Shown here: piece after piece, positions 44,431 to 52,698 of the stretch | Numbering within the stretch: position 1 is the stretch's first letter | Layout: every line of letters starts with the position of its first letter | Source of the DNA: Facklamia sp050409585 | Lineage (GTDB): Bacteria > Bacillota > Bacilli > Lactobacillales > Aerococcaceae | Direction of reading: 5' to 3' | DNA: 64,000 nucleotides | Assembly (NCBI RefSeq): GCF_050409585.1 | Contig: NZ_JBNUPE010000003.1 | Span: 1-64,000, forward strand | Position numbers and translations under genes: made by a program | Notes under the pieces: generated by a model | Told to the model about the DNA's origin: nothing | Databases searched by the model: none | What the model saw: the letters and a program-made list of their open reading frames with translations, nothing else

Positions 44431-44649
44431 CTATTTCGATTGCATCTTCATAGACTGCATGATTTGCTGAACTTTTTTCTTGGAAGGCTTTTGCCCCATT
44501 TGCGCCATCATAGTCGTAATCATGCGCTCATCAATAGGTGGATTTTCTTTAAAATAATTCATCATATACTTCCGAGCAATAAAGAAACCTAACACTGCTC
44601 CTGCTACCAATGCTAAAATAACAATTAAAACCCATGAAAATGTTGACAT
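44431..44649 (-). CDS. yneF: YneF family membrane protein (UPF0154)
   Basis: 72 residues: one N-terminal helix (about 6-26, ending GFFIARKYM), then a short cytoplasmic part with ENPPIDERMITTMMAQMG, the family signature. The role is unknown; conserved in Firmicutes near lexA, as here. It lies 46 bases after the DUF896 gene, and both may share the SOS-controlled promoter. Confidence 0.92.
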   Translation of the reverse strand: MSTFSWVLIVILALVAGAVLGFFIARKYMMNYFKENPPIDERMITTMMAQMGQKPSKKKVQQIMQSMKMQSK

Positions 44650-44695
44650 ACCATCTCTCCTTTTAAAAATTTAACCGATTAAATACTCTAACCTA

Positions 44696-44941
44696 TTAAT
44701 CTTTACGATTATGCATTCCTTTAGCTTTTTGAATTCTTTTAACTTTTTCAGGTGTTAAATCATTTCCATCTGAATCGACAATTTTAACTCCCTCAACCTG
44801 TCTTACCATGTGCTGTCTGAAGACTTTTAAGTACTCTTGTCTTAATTGATTCTGTTCTTCTTTTTCTGAATCCGTAAGGCCTTTAGTTTTTTGAAGTTTA
44901 GCTAACTCATTAATTCTTGCTAGTTTTGAAGATGAAAGCAT
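44696..44941 (-). CDS. ynzC: DUF896 (YnzC family) protein
   Basis: 81 residues beginning MLSSSKLARINELAKLQK, with TDSEKEEQNQLRQEYL, typical of UPF0291/DUF896. Small helical cytoplasmic protein. In B. subtilis ynzC sits in the SOS-controlled yneA-yneB-ynzC transcript beside lexA; here it diverges from lexA across one LexA box. AGGAGG precedes the ATG. Function unknown. Confidence 0.92.
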   Translation of the reverse strand: MLSSSKLARINELAKLQKTKGLTDSEKEEQNQLRQEYLKVFRQHMVRQVEGVKIVDSDGNDLTPEKVKRIQKAKGMHNRKD

Positions 44942-44959
44942 AGCGTTCCTCCTTTGCTA

Positions 44960-44973
44960 CGAACATTTGTTTG
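44960..44973. promoter_or_regulatory. LexA (SOS) operator between lexA and DUF896 gene
   Basis: CGAACATTTGTTTG matches the Gram-positive SOS box CGAAC-N4-GTTCG with one mismatch. It overlaps the lexA minus-35 hexamer and lies 19 bases before the DUF896 ATG, so it should control both. Confidence 0.88.
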
Positions 44974-44999
44974 ATTTATAATTCTACTTCTGCTACAAT
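44971..44999 (+). promoter_or_regulatory. lexA promoter
   Basis: TTGATT (44971-44976), 17-base spacer, extended minus-10 TGcTACAAT (hexamer 44994-44999). The short leader supports the downstream ATG as start. Confidence 0.8.
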
Positions 45000-45028
45000 T
45001 AAATTATCCTATAGAAAGAGTGAGTGAA

Positions 45029-45643
45029 ATGATTAAGATAACGACCAAGCAATTAAATGTGCTACAATCTATTTATGAATTACTCAATGAAAATGGTTAT
45101 CCACCCACTGTTCGCGAAATTGGAGCGCGTGTTGGACTTTCTTCTCCATCCACTGTCCACGGTCATCTTGACCGATTAGAAGAAAGTGGACTGATTGAAA
45201 GATCTGCCAGTAAAACAAGGACGATTGAAATAACGGCCTTGGGAATTAAAAAATTGGGCATCAAATCCGATAAAGTACCTTTACTCGGCTATGTTGCCGC
45301 AGGTGCTCCGATTCTTGCTGAAGAAGAAGCTATGGAATATTATCCTAAGCCTACCGATCTTCAATATGATTCAAGCGAATTATTTATGCTGATCATTAAA
45401 GGTGAATCCATGGTTAATATTGGCATTTTGGATGGCGATATCATCACCGTCCGCAGACAAGCAACTGCCAATAATGGTGAAGTCGTTGTTGCTATGACTG
45501 AAGATAATGAAGCAACATGTAAAACTTTTTATAAGAAAAAAGATCATATCGTACTTCGCCCTGAAAATGATACCATGGACGATATTATCTTGCCCGACGT
45601 TTCAATTTTAGGCAAAGTAGTTAGTCTTAATCGCTATTTCTAA
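45029..45643 (+). CDS. lexA: LexA repressor
   Basis: SOS repressor of 204 residues. Winged helix (about 1-65, with TVREIGARVGLSSPSTVHGH as recognition region), a self-cleavage site Ala91-Gly92 (VAAGAPI), and the protease dyad Ser127 (KGESMVN) and Lys165 (EATCKTF). RecA filaments trigger autocleavage. ATG preferred to GTG three codons upstream because GAAAGAG lies eight to ten bases before it and the promoter leader is short. Autoregulated by the box at 44960. Confidence 0.96.
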   Translation: MIKITTKQLNVLQSIYELLNENGYPPTVREIGARVGLSSPSTVHGHLDRLEESGLIERSASKTRTIEITALGIKKLGIKSDKVPLLGYVAAGAPILAEEEAMEYYPKPTDLQYDSSELFMLIIKGESMVNIGILDGDIITVRRQATANNGEVVVAMTEDNEATCKTFYKKKDHIVLRPENDTMDDIILPDVSILGKVVSLNRYF

Positions 45644-45661
45644 TCAACTCAATTAAAGATT

Positions 45662-45692
45662 AGCCTAACCAGAGATTAAAACTGGTTAGGCT
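45662..45692 (+). terminator. lexA terminator
   Basis: AGCCTAACCAG-loop-CTGGTTAGGCT followed by CTTTTT. Confidence 0.88.
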
Positions 45693-45702
45693 CTTTTTAT
45701 TT

Positions 45703-46215
45703 CTAATAGTGCATTAGTGTGAAATACTTGTGATCTCCCAACTTCTCTTTTCCTTTTAAGTCATCTAACTCAATAAGAAAAGCACACCCTGCGACAATTC
45801 CTCCAAGATTTTCCACTAATTGGATAGTTGCTTGAATGGTTCCACCTGTTGCTAATAAATCATCGGTTATTAAGACTCTTTGGCCCGGTTGAATAGCATC
45901 TTTGTGGATTTGTAAGACATTTGATCCGTATTCTAAACTATAGTCTACTTCAATTGTTTCTCTAGGAAGTTTACCTTTTTTACGGACAGGGGCAAAGCCC
46001 ACTCCAAGTGCATAAGCAACTGGGCATCCAATAATAAAACCACGCGCTTCCGGCCCTACGACCATGTCCACCTTTAATTCTCTAGCATAGTCTACTATCT
46101 CTTGAGTCGCTGCTTCAAAAGCGGGACCATTGCCCATGAGAGGTGTGATATCACGGAAAATAATACCTTCTTCTGGGTAATTATCAACACGAGCGATATA
46201 GTTTGTATAATCCAT
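45703..46215 (-). CDS. apt: Adenine phosphoribosyltransferase
   Basis: Purine salvage: adenine plus PRPP to AMP. The PRPP loop VLITDDLLATGGT (about 114-126) and GPEARGFIIGCPVAYALG (about 58-75) are clear. 170 residues. It follows recJ with one base between the genes, the standard recJ-apt order, and the hairpin of lexA lies just after its stop. Confidence 0.96.
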   Translation of the reverse strand: MDYTNYIARVDNYPEEGIIFRDITPLMGNGPAFEAATQEIVDYARELKVDMVVGPEARGFIIGCPVAYALGVGFAPVRKKGKLPRETIEVDYSLEYGSNVLQIHKDAIQPGQRVLITDDLLATGGTIQATIQLVENLGGIVAGCAFLIELDDLKGKEKLGDHKYFTLMHY

Positions 46216-46216
46216 T

Positions 46217-48535
46217 TTAAGTCTCCTTATTTATCCAGCTTTTCACTTGATCAAGTGTTTGAAAATTCAACAATTTTTCTGCTTCCATGGCTTCTTGATA
46301 CTTGCTCATGGCAGGCAACTCCATTAAATCAAGTTTGTTGGCTTGCTTAAGCTGGTTCATGATTACAAGTCCATCTTTTATTGTAACAAAACCCGCCTCA
46401 AAAAACACCACAATCATTGTTTTTATTTTTATTAATGGAATTGATAAATAGCTAGAAAGAACTTGTAAATCTTTTAGTTGAAGACTACCTTCTTGCTTAA
46501 GCAGTTGGAACAATTTTGCAAAGTCTTGACGCTGGGGCAAGCCTGCTAAATATCTGGATTCTACAACAACACTGGCTAAATAAATTTTTTCCCATCCGTG
46601 ACTCTTTAAAAGTTTTTTTAGTTTATTAAGATTTTGGGGGGGCTCAATCAACACTAGATTTTCATATTTAAAATTAATGGGTAATGCTTCATAATTAATC
46701 AATTGATAGTCGTTTTTCAACTGTTCAGAAAAGAGTGCCGCATTTTTTTTATCTTGAAAACAATAAACCACCTCAGACAGCTGTTTTAATTTATCAAAAT
46801 GTGTTTTCCCTCGGTAATCAATCCACAATTGCCCTTCCAATTTAAAATCTTTGACAATTAATTGACATTCTTTTTGTTGTTTCCATTCGTTAATTGACAG
46901 TTCTCCAACCATATCCAACTGAATACCCAATTGACAATCTTCAAAGTCATCCGCCATACTAAACGCTATGGCAGCTAGTGAGTTTGCAGTGCCTGATTGA
47001 TTAAATTTCATTTTAACATGTTGTTTATTCGCTCCAATTACTCTTTTTTCAATCATCTTTAAGTCCTTAAATAAAACAATAGGCTTAGGATTATGCATAC
47101 CGAAAGGTCCTAATTTTTGAATCTCTTCGATTAATTTTAAATTAATATCTGTCAAACTTAGTCTAGCATCAACCGACAAGGAAGTTTTGGCTAAAATTTG
47201 ATCTTTGTGTTTATCAGCTAACTGGCTTAATTCAGTCTGAAATTTTTGCCAATTATCTTCTTCAATTGTCATACCAGCCGCTTGGCTATGACCACCAAAA
47301 TGCTTTAATAGTCCTTTTAGCTGACTAAGATTTTTGAAAAGATTAAAGTTTTCTTTTGATCTAGCTGAACCTTTATACTGATGATTTTTCTTGTCAAAGT
47401 TGAAAAGTAGGCATGGGCGCTGGTATTTATCACAAATGCGACTAGCTACAATTCCTAAAACTCCGGGATGCCAATTTGGAGAAGTCTGGCAAATAATTCG
47501 AGGCAACTCCTTTAAAACATCTAATTTTGATGTAACTTCTTGATAAATTTGAGTGACTAATTGCTGTCTTTTATAATTTTCCTGTTCAATAAACTCAAGC
47601 CACTGACTAGCCTCTTGCTCGGTAAAAGCTGCCAACCAATCGAATCCCGGTCGAGGATCTCCCAACCGTCCCACAGCATTGAGTCGAGGACCAATAATAA
47701 AACCAATCGTTTCGGCAGATATATCATCTTTTGACTGTAATTGTTGGTTTAATAGAAGCTGTAGTCCGGGCCGCTGAGTAACTTCTAACTGATGGATTCC
47801 TCCAATAACAATTGTTCGATTTTCATCTAAGAGAGAGACCATATCAGCAACCGTACCAATAGCTGCTAAATCTAACATTTCTATTGGTATTTCACCAAGG
47901 ATGGCTGTTGCTACTTTAAATGCGACACCTGCTCCAGATAAATCTCCAAAAGGATAACTTCCCTGAGGGTGACGAGGATGTATGATGGCATATGCAGCTG
48001 GCAGCGTTTCCTGTAACTCGTGATGGTCAGTTACAATAACGTCGACCTTCTTTTCTTGAGCAAATTCAATTGCTTCATGACCTGCCACTCCATTATCAAC
48101 CGTGATGATTAATTGAACCCCTTCTTCAATAAACTCTTGATAACGATCGATATTGGGACCGTAGCCATCTTTAAAACGATTGGGTAGATAGACTCGACTG
48201 TCAGCTCCTAAAGCATCTAAAGCCTCTTTTAAAATTAAAGAAGAAGTGATTCCATCTGCATCATAATCACCATAAATCAAAATTTTTTCTCCCTTTTCAA
48301 TGGCTAAATGGATGCGTTTTACTGCTATATCCATTTGATATAAGGCAAAGGGGTCATGATATAAAGTTGGCTCTTGTTCGGTGGCTTTTTTTATTGCCGA
48401 TAGATCATGAAGACCACGATTAAAACAGATTGCTAAAAAAGCGGGCGAATAGTCTTCTCCCGCTATTAATAATTTTTGATAGTTTTGATTTCCATTTAAA
48501 TTTTCTGGCAATTGCCATTGGTATTTAGACAACAT
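46217..48535 (-). CDS. recJ: Single-stranded-DNA-specific exonuclease RecJ
   Basis: 5'-3' ssDNA exonuclease for recombination and mismatch repair. Motifs GDYDADGITSS (about 79-89), DNGVAG, VTDHHELQE (about 159) and GPRLNAVGRLGDP; the OB/DHHA1 part follows with FGGHSQAAGMTIE. A C-terminal extension of about 200 residues (RecJ_C) is typical of Firmicutes. 772 residues. It forms one transcript with rnz upstream and apt downstream. Confidence 0.95.
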   Translation of the reverse strand: MLSKYQWQLPENLNGNQNYQKLLIAGEDYSPAFLAICFNRGLHDLSAIKKATEQEPTLYHDPFALYQMDIAVKRIHLAIEKGEKILIYGDYDADGITSSLILKEALDALGADSRVYLPNRFKDGYGPNIDRYQEFIEEGVQLIITVDNGVAGHEAIEFAQEKKVDVIVTDHHELQETLPAAYAIIHPRHPQGSYPFGDLSGAGVAFKVATAILGEIPIEMLDLAAIGTVADMVSLLDENRTIVIGGIHQLEVTQRPGLQLLLNQQLQSKDDISAETIGFIIGPRLNAVGRLGDPRPGFDWLAAFTEQEASQWLEFIEQENYKRQQLVTQIYQEVTSKLDVLKELPRIICQTSPNWHPGVLGIVASRICDKYQRPCLLFNFDKKNHQYKGSARSKENFNLFKNLSQLKGLLKHFGGHSQAAGMTIEEDNWQKFQTELSQLADKHKDQILAKTSLSVDARLSLTDINLKLIEEIQKLGPFGMHNPKPIVLFKDLKMIEKRVIGANKQHVKMKFNQSGTANSLAAIAFSMADDFEDCQLGIQLDMVGELSINEWKQQKECQLIVKDFKLEGQLWIDYRGKTHFDKLKQLSEVVYCFQDKKNAALFSEQLKNDYQLINYEALPINFKYENLVLIEPPQNLNKLKKLLKSHGWEKIYLASVVVESRYLAGLPQRQDFAKLFQLLKQEGSLQLKDLQVLSSYLSIPLIKIKTMIVVFFEAGFVTIKDGLVIMNQLKQANKLDLMELPAMSKYQEAMEAEKLLNFQTLDQVKSWINKET

Positions 48536-48564
48536 CGTTATTCTCCTTACACATCATAAACTCA

Positions 48565-49494
48565 TTAATTAAGTGGGATTTCATATTCATCAAAGTCATT
48601 AACAAGATGACTGTTAGGAAAAATAGAACAAGCTTCTTTTTCAAGTTGCTTGAGAGCCTTTCCTAAGTAGCGAGCTGAAATATGATTGAGATAAAGAGCC
48701 TCTACTTGACTATCTTTAGCCACTTGGGCTGCTTGATGACTGGTCGAATGGTAATAAGCTCTTGCCATTTTTTCTTCCGCTGCTTCATGAGTAGCCTCAT
48801 GGACTAAAGCATTCGCTTTTCTGGCTAAGACTTTAGAATTCTGACAATAACGGGTATCCCCCAAAATGGTAACGATTCTACCAGGTCGATCCGGAGCAAG
48901 AAAATTCTGGCCATCTATCCATCTGCCATCTTCTAATTGAACACGTTCTCCGCGTTTGAGTTGACCATAAATTGGACCATTAGGTATCTCAAATTTTTTC
49001 AACTCTTCAACTAAAAGTTGACCAGGTAAATCTGGTTCTTCTACTCGGTAGCCAAAAGAAAGAATCCCATGTTCTAAAGGTAAATAATTAACCTTCCAGC
49101 CATTATCAAAGATTAACTCGCCACCTCGGTCTACCAACTCTGTTATTTTTAAACTGTATGCAAGTTTGGATTTTGAATATTTTAAGGAAATCTTAATAAA
49201 ATCTTTTATCCCCTTAGGTCCATAAACTTCTAAACAGTCTTCTCCACCTTGAAAAGATCTTGAACTTAGAAGTCCTGGCAAGCCAAAAATATGGTCTCCA
49301 TGAAGATGAGTAATAAAAATTTTAGTTATTTTTCTAGGTCGAATGGTTGTTTCCAAGATTTGATGCTGGGTTGCTTCTCCACAATCAAATAACCAGATTT
49401 CATTCAACTCATCTAATAACTTTAAAGCCAGCGAAGAAACATTTCTTTGTCTGGATGGAATCCCAGCACCTGTGCCTAAAAAATGTAATTTCAT
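48565..49494 (-). CDS. rnz: Ribonuclease Z
   Basis: tRNA 3'-end processing endonuclease of the metallo-beta-lactamase fold. Zinc motif HLHGDH at 63-68, LDTRYC-like ILGDTRYC (about 215), and VHEATHEA with the AxDxxHS equivalent AYYHSTSHQAAQ (about 255). 309 residues, long form. It is 29 bases upstream of recJ in the same direction. Confidence 0.94.
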   Translation of the reverse strand: MKLHFLGTGAGIPSRQRNVSSLALKLLDELNEIWLFDCGEATQHQILETTIRPRKITKIFITHLHGDHIFGLPGLLSSRSFQGGEDCLEVYGPKGIKDFIKISLKYSKSKLAYSLKITELVDRGGELIFDNGWKVNYLPLEHGILSFGYRVEEPDLPGQLLVEELKKFEIPNGPIYGQLKRGERVQLEDGRWIDGQNFLAPDRPGRIVTILGDTRYCQNSKVLARKANALVHEATHEAAEEKMARAYYHSTSHQAAQVAKDSQVEALYLNHISARYLGKALKQLEKEACSIFPNSHLVNDFDEYEIPLN

Positions 49495-49518
49495 ATTTCC
49501 ATCAACCTCTTTCTATGA

Positions 49519-51363
49519 CTAGCGCTGACGGTATATCTCCTTAGCGATAAATTTGGATAACTCCAATGATCCCTCATCATTTAGATGAACGCCATCTTCA
49601 GCAAACCATTCAGCGTGTCCACGGGCATAATTCGCCCAGTCTATAATTCTAACATTTCCATATTCTTGAGCCGCTCTTACCAATTGACGGTTAGCATCAT
49701 CTGTCCAAATGCGATCAACCAAAACGTTGACATAATACTGATCACGGTCTAGACCGACTGCTTGAATATAATCATCCATTTGACCAACTGTAAATGTTCC
49801 ATTAGAGCCTAACATGGTTACCACAGTAGGCTTTAATCCGCCTGTTTGATTGAGACCATATACCGTATCATAAGATTCATAAAGTTGTCGACCGACTTTC
49901 GGATCAAAAACAGCCTTAGGAAATACATCATTCAAGCGCTCGGTGGCTGCAGCTAAAGTTGAATCCCCTATGAAAGTTATCTCCAAAGCATTAGCATAGA
50001 GTAAGACTTCTTGATCTAAGCCTTCGATATTATTAACAACTACTTGTCTTTCTTCATTTTTTCTTGACTCTTCAGCAATATTCATATTGTTTTCAATAAT
50101 GGCTTGAATTTCCTTACTTGATTCTACACCCTTAGCTGGTGAAGAAATAGCCAGAGCGATAACCCCCATCACGACATTAAAAATATAACACGCTGTGATA
50201 AATTTCACTACTCTTAATGATTGAGGGTGAGAGCTTAAATAATCAAATTGATGCTTCATTTTGCGCCAATTAAAGTCTTGTCCAATTGGAAGACTAATTC
50301 TGCGCTTTTCAAATAATTGGTAAGTAATTTCAGCTAAAATAATGATCAAAAGTAACTGAAAACCATAATTTAACCATGGAGACCTATTCATAAAGCTAAT
50401 GTTTTGAGGCATTAAAAGATAGACAGGATAGTACCATAGATAGTAAGAAAAAGATCGTTGGCCTATCCAGGTAAATAGTTTAAAACGAAAGATTTTGTTC
50501 CAAATAGTTGCTGGATGAATACTTGAAACAACAATTACAGCAGAAATCAAAGAAAACAAAGTTAAACCAAAACGATAAGCAAAAGGTTTGGTTGCAAACA
50601 TGAATTTAATCATGAAGAAAGCAAAAATGACTGCAAGTAAACCCATAAAATTCATGGTCATAATTTTCTTTGATGAAATCTTTTTAGGTGATAAATTAAC
50701 TGGAAGAGCTAATCCTAAAGAACCCCCAAGAGTAAAAGCAGATAATCTTGTTAAAAGATCATAGTAAATTCGGGTAGGATCTTGGTTATCTTTATAAAGA
50801 TAACCCATTAAAAAAGCGGATAAGGCTGAAATAATCAATAACATACGAATAGTTACTTGAGGTTTTTTATGCCAACTGTAAAGTAAAAATATTAAAATAG
50901 GTGTTAAAATAACCAATTGTCCATATAAAGAGACGTACCACAAATGTGTAAAGGGACTTGGATTAGCCGCTTGAACAAAGTAAGACTGTTGATTAAAAAT
51001 CTGATAATAATTGTTAATAAATGTGAGTGAACTTAATCCCATCCACCGAATATTAGATAAAAAATCACGGTTAAAAAGTAAAATATAGGTAGACGTAGTT
51101 AAAACTACGAATAAAGTAGGGAAAAAAAGTCTTTCAAAACGCTTATATATAAATTGCCAAAAGGACTCTTTTCTAGCTTGTATATCTTTTAAATAAAAAT
51201 GTCTAAAGTTAAAAAAACCAGCTATGAAAAGAAATAGATTAACTGCAAGGAAACCACCTGGAACAATATGTTCAAAGTAGTAATAAGCAATGATTAGCAG
51301 TATTGCGATTCCCTTAAGACCGTCAAAAATTGGGATACGCCCTTGTTTAACTTTATTTTGCAT
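49519..51363 (-). CDS. oatA: Acyltransferase-3 / SGNH protein (OatA-like O-acetyltransferase)
   Basis: 614 residues: ten or so membrane helices (about 15-395) forming the acyltransferase-3 part, then an extracytoplasmic SGNH esterase domain (about 440-612) with the catalytic Ser in FIGDSTLAA, Asn block LGSNGTF, and Asp/His in DGVHLNDEG. This is the architecture of OatA, which O-acetylates muramic acid and blocks lysozyme. The acceptor is inferred. The first helices' IAYYYFEHIVPGGFLAVNLF lacks the usual RhuR-like motif but is in family range. It lies eleven bases after obg. Confidence 0.9.
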   Translation of the reverse strand: MQNKVKQGRIPIFDGLKGIAILLIIAYYYFEHIVPGGFLAVNLFLFIAGFFNFRHFYLKDIQARKESFWQFIYKRFERLFFPTLFVVLTTSTYILLFNRDFLSNIRWMGLSSLTFINNYYQIFNQQSYFVQAANPSPFTHLWYVSLYGQLVILTPILIFLLYSWHKKPQVTIRMLLIISALSAFLMGYLYKDNQDPTRIYYDLLTRLSAFTLGGSLGLALPVNLSPKKISSKKIMTMNFMGLLAVIFAFFMIKFMFATKPFAYRFGLTLFSLISAVIVVSSIHPATIWNKIFRFKLFTWIGQRSFSYYLWYYPVYLLMPQNISFMNRSPWLNYGFQLLLIIILAEITYQLFEKRRISLPIGQDFNWRKMKHQFDYLSSHPQSLRVVKFITACYIFNVVMGVIALAISSPAKGVESSKEIQAIIENNMNIAEESRKNEERQVVVNNIEGLDQEVLLYANALEITFIGDSTLAAATERLNDVFPKAVFDPKVGRQLYESYDTVYGLNQTGGLKPTVVTMLGSNGTFTVGQMDDYIQAVGLDRDQYYVNVLVDRIWTDDANRQLVRAAQEYGNVRIIDWANYARGHAEWFAEDGVHLNDEGSLELSKFIAKEIYRQR

Positions 51364-51374
51364 ATTAAAACCAC

Positions 51375-52679
51375 CTAATCAATAAACTCAAATTGATAAT
51401 CCTCTAAGTAAACTGTATCGCCATTTTTCGCGCCAGCTTCTCTCAAGGCTTGATCGACACCCATTGATCGCAGTTGACGTGCAAAGCGTTGTAAACTTTC
51501 ATCATGAGCTGTATTGGTCATTTTATAAAGCTTGATAATCTTTTCACCTTCTAATTCCCAATAACCTTCTTCAAGTTTACGAACAGTAAAATCAGGGCTT
51601 TCGTCGATCGTATAATTTTTATGATCACTTTCTTTTTCCTCCAAGGGTATAAAGTCACTGGAGGCAACTAATTGAGCTGTTGCTCGCATCAATGAATCAA
51701 TTCCCTGGGCTTGCCAAGCTGAAATTTGATAAATTTTTGGAATAGAAAGATTTAAATTCTGATAATAATCAGATATTTTTTCTTCAAATACTTTTAAATT
51801 ATCTTTAGCTTGATCTAAATCCATTTTATTAGCCACAATCAACATGGGTCTTTCTAAAAGACGAGGATGATAATTAGCTAACTCTTGCATAATAGAAGAA
51901 AAATCTTCAAAGGGATCGCGTTCATGTACCGCTGCCATATCCACAATATGTAATAACGTTTTAGTTCTTTCAATGTGGCGTAAGAAATCAATACCTAAAC
52001 CAACACCATCAGAAGCACCATCAATAAGGCCCGGCATGTCTGCAACGACAAATTCCTGACCATCAGCAATTTTAACCACTCCCAAGTTGGGTACTAAGGT
52101 AGTAAATTGATAATCTGCTACTTTGGGTTTAGCATTAGAAATAATGGACAATAGGGTTGATTTGCCCACGCTTGGATAACCAACCAAGCCCACATCTGCT
52201 AGAACTTTAAGTTCCAATTGTAACTCCAAGGCTTGACCTGGTTCTCCATTTTCAGCAATTGAAGGAGCAGGGTTTTTATGCGTGGCAAAGCGTATGTTTC
52301 CACGCCCCCCTCTCCCTCCTTTAGCAACAATTACTTCTTGTCCATGGTCCACTAAATCGGCAATGAGTCTACCGCTTGCTTCGTCATAAACAGAGGTTCC
52401 TGGTGGAACTTTTACATAAAGGTCTTCTGCATTCGCTCCATATTTACTCTTACTCATTCCATTTTCCCCGTTATGCGCTTTGAATTGACGATTGTATCTA
52501 AAATCCATCAAAGTATGAAGGCCTTCATCCACTCGAAAAATGACATCGCCACCGCGGCCGCCATCTCCTCCTGCAGGTCCACCATCTGGTCGATATTTTT
52601 CTCTTAGGAAAGCGACCATTCCGTCGCCACCTTTACCAGCAATTACCTTCACTTTTGCGCGATCTAAAAAGGTAGACAT
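51375..52679 (-). CDS. obg: Obg GTPase
   Basis: Large-subunit assembly and stress GTPase of 434 residues. Gly-rich Obg fold (1-158; GGPAGGDGGRGGDV), G domain with VGYPSVGKSTLLS (G1, about 165), DMPGLIDGA (G3), NKMDL (G4), and a C-terminal OCT domain (about 355-430). It is 19 bases after glyS, in a run that continues to oatA. Confidence 0.97.
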   Translation of the reverse strand: MSTFLDRAKVKVIAGKGGDGMVAFLREKYRPDGGPAGGDGGRGGDVIFRVDEGLHTLMDFRYNRQFKAHNGENGMSKSKYGANAEDLYVKVPPGTSVYDEASGRLIADLVDHGQEVIVAKGGRGGRGNIRFATHKNPAPSIAENGEPGQALELQLELKVLADVGLVGYPSVGKSTLLSIISNAKPKVADYQFTTLVPNLGVVKIADGQEFVVADMPGLIDGASDGVGLGIDFLRHIERTKTLLHIVDMAAVHERDPFEDFSSIMQELANYHPRLLERPMLIVANKMDLDQAKDNLKVFEEKISDYYQNLNLSIPKIYQISAWQAQGIDSLMRATAQLVASSDFIPLEEKESDHKNYTIDESPDFTVRKLEEGYWELEGEKIIKLYKMTNTAHDESLQRFARQLRSMGVDQALREAGAKNGDTVYLEDYQFEFID

Positions 52680-52698
52680 TATTATCGCTCCTTTACTC

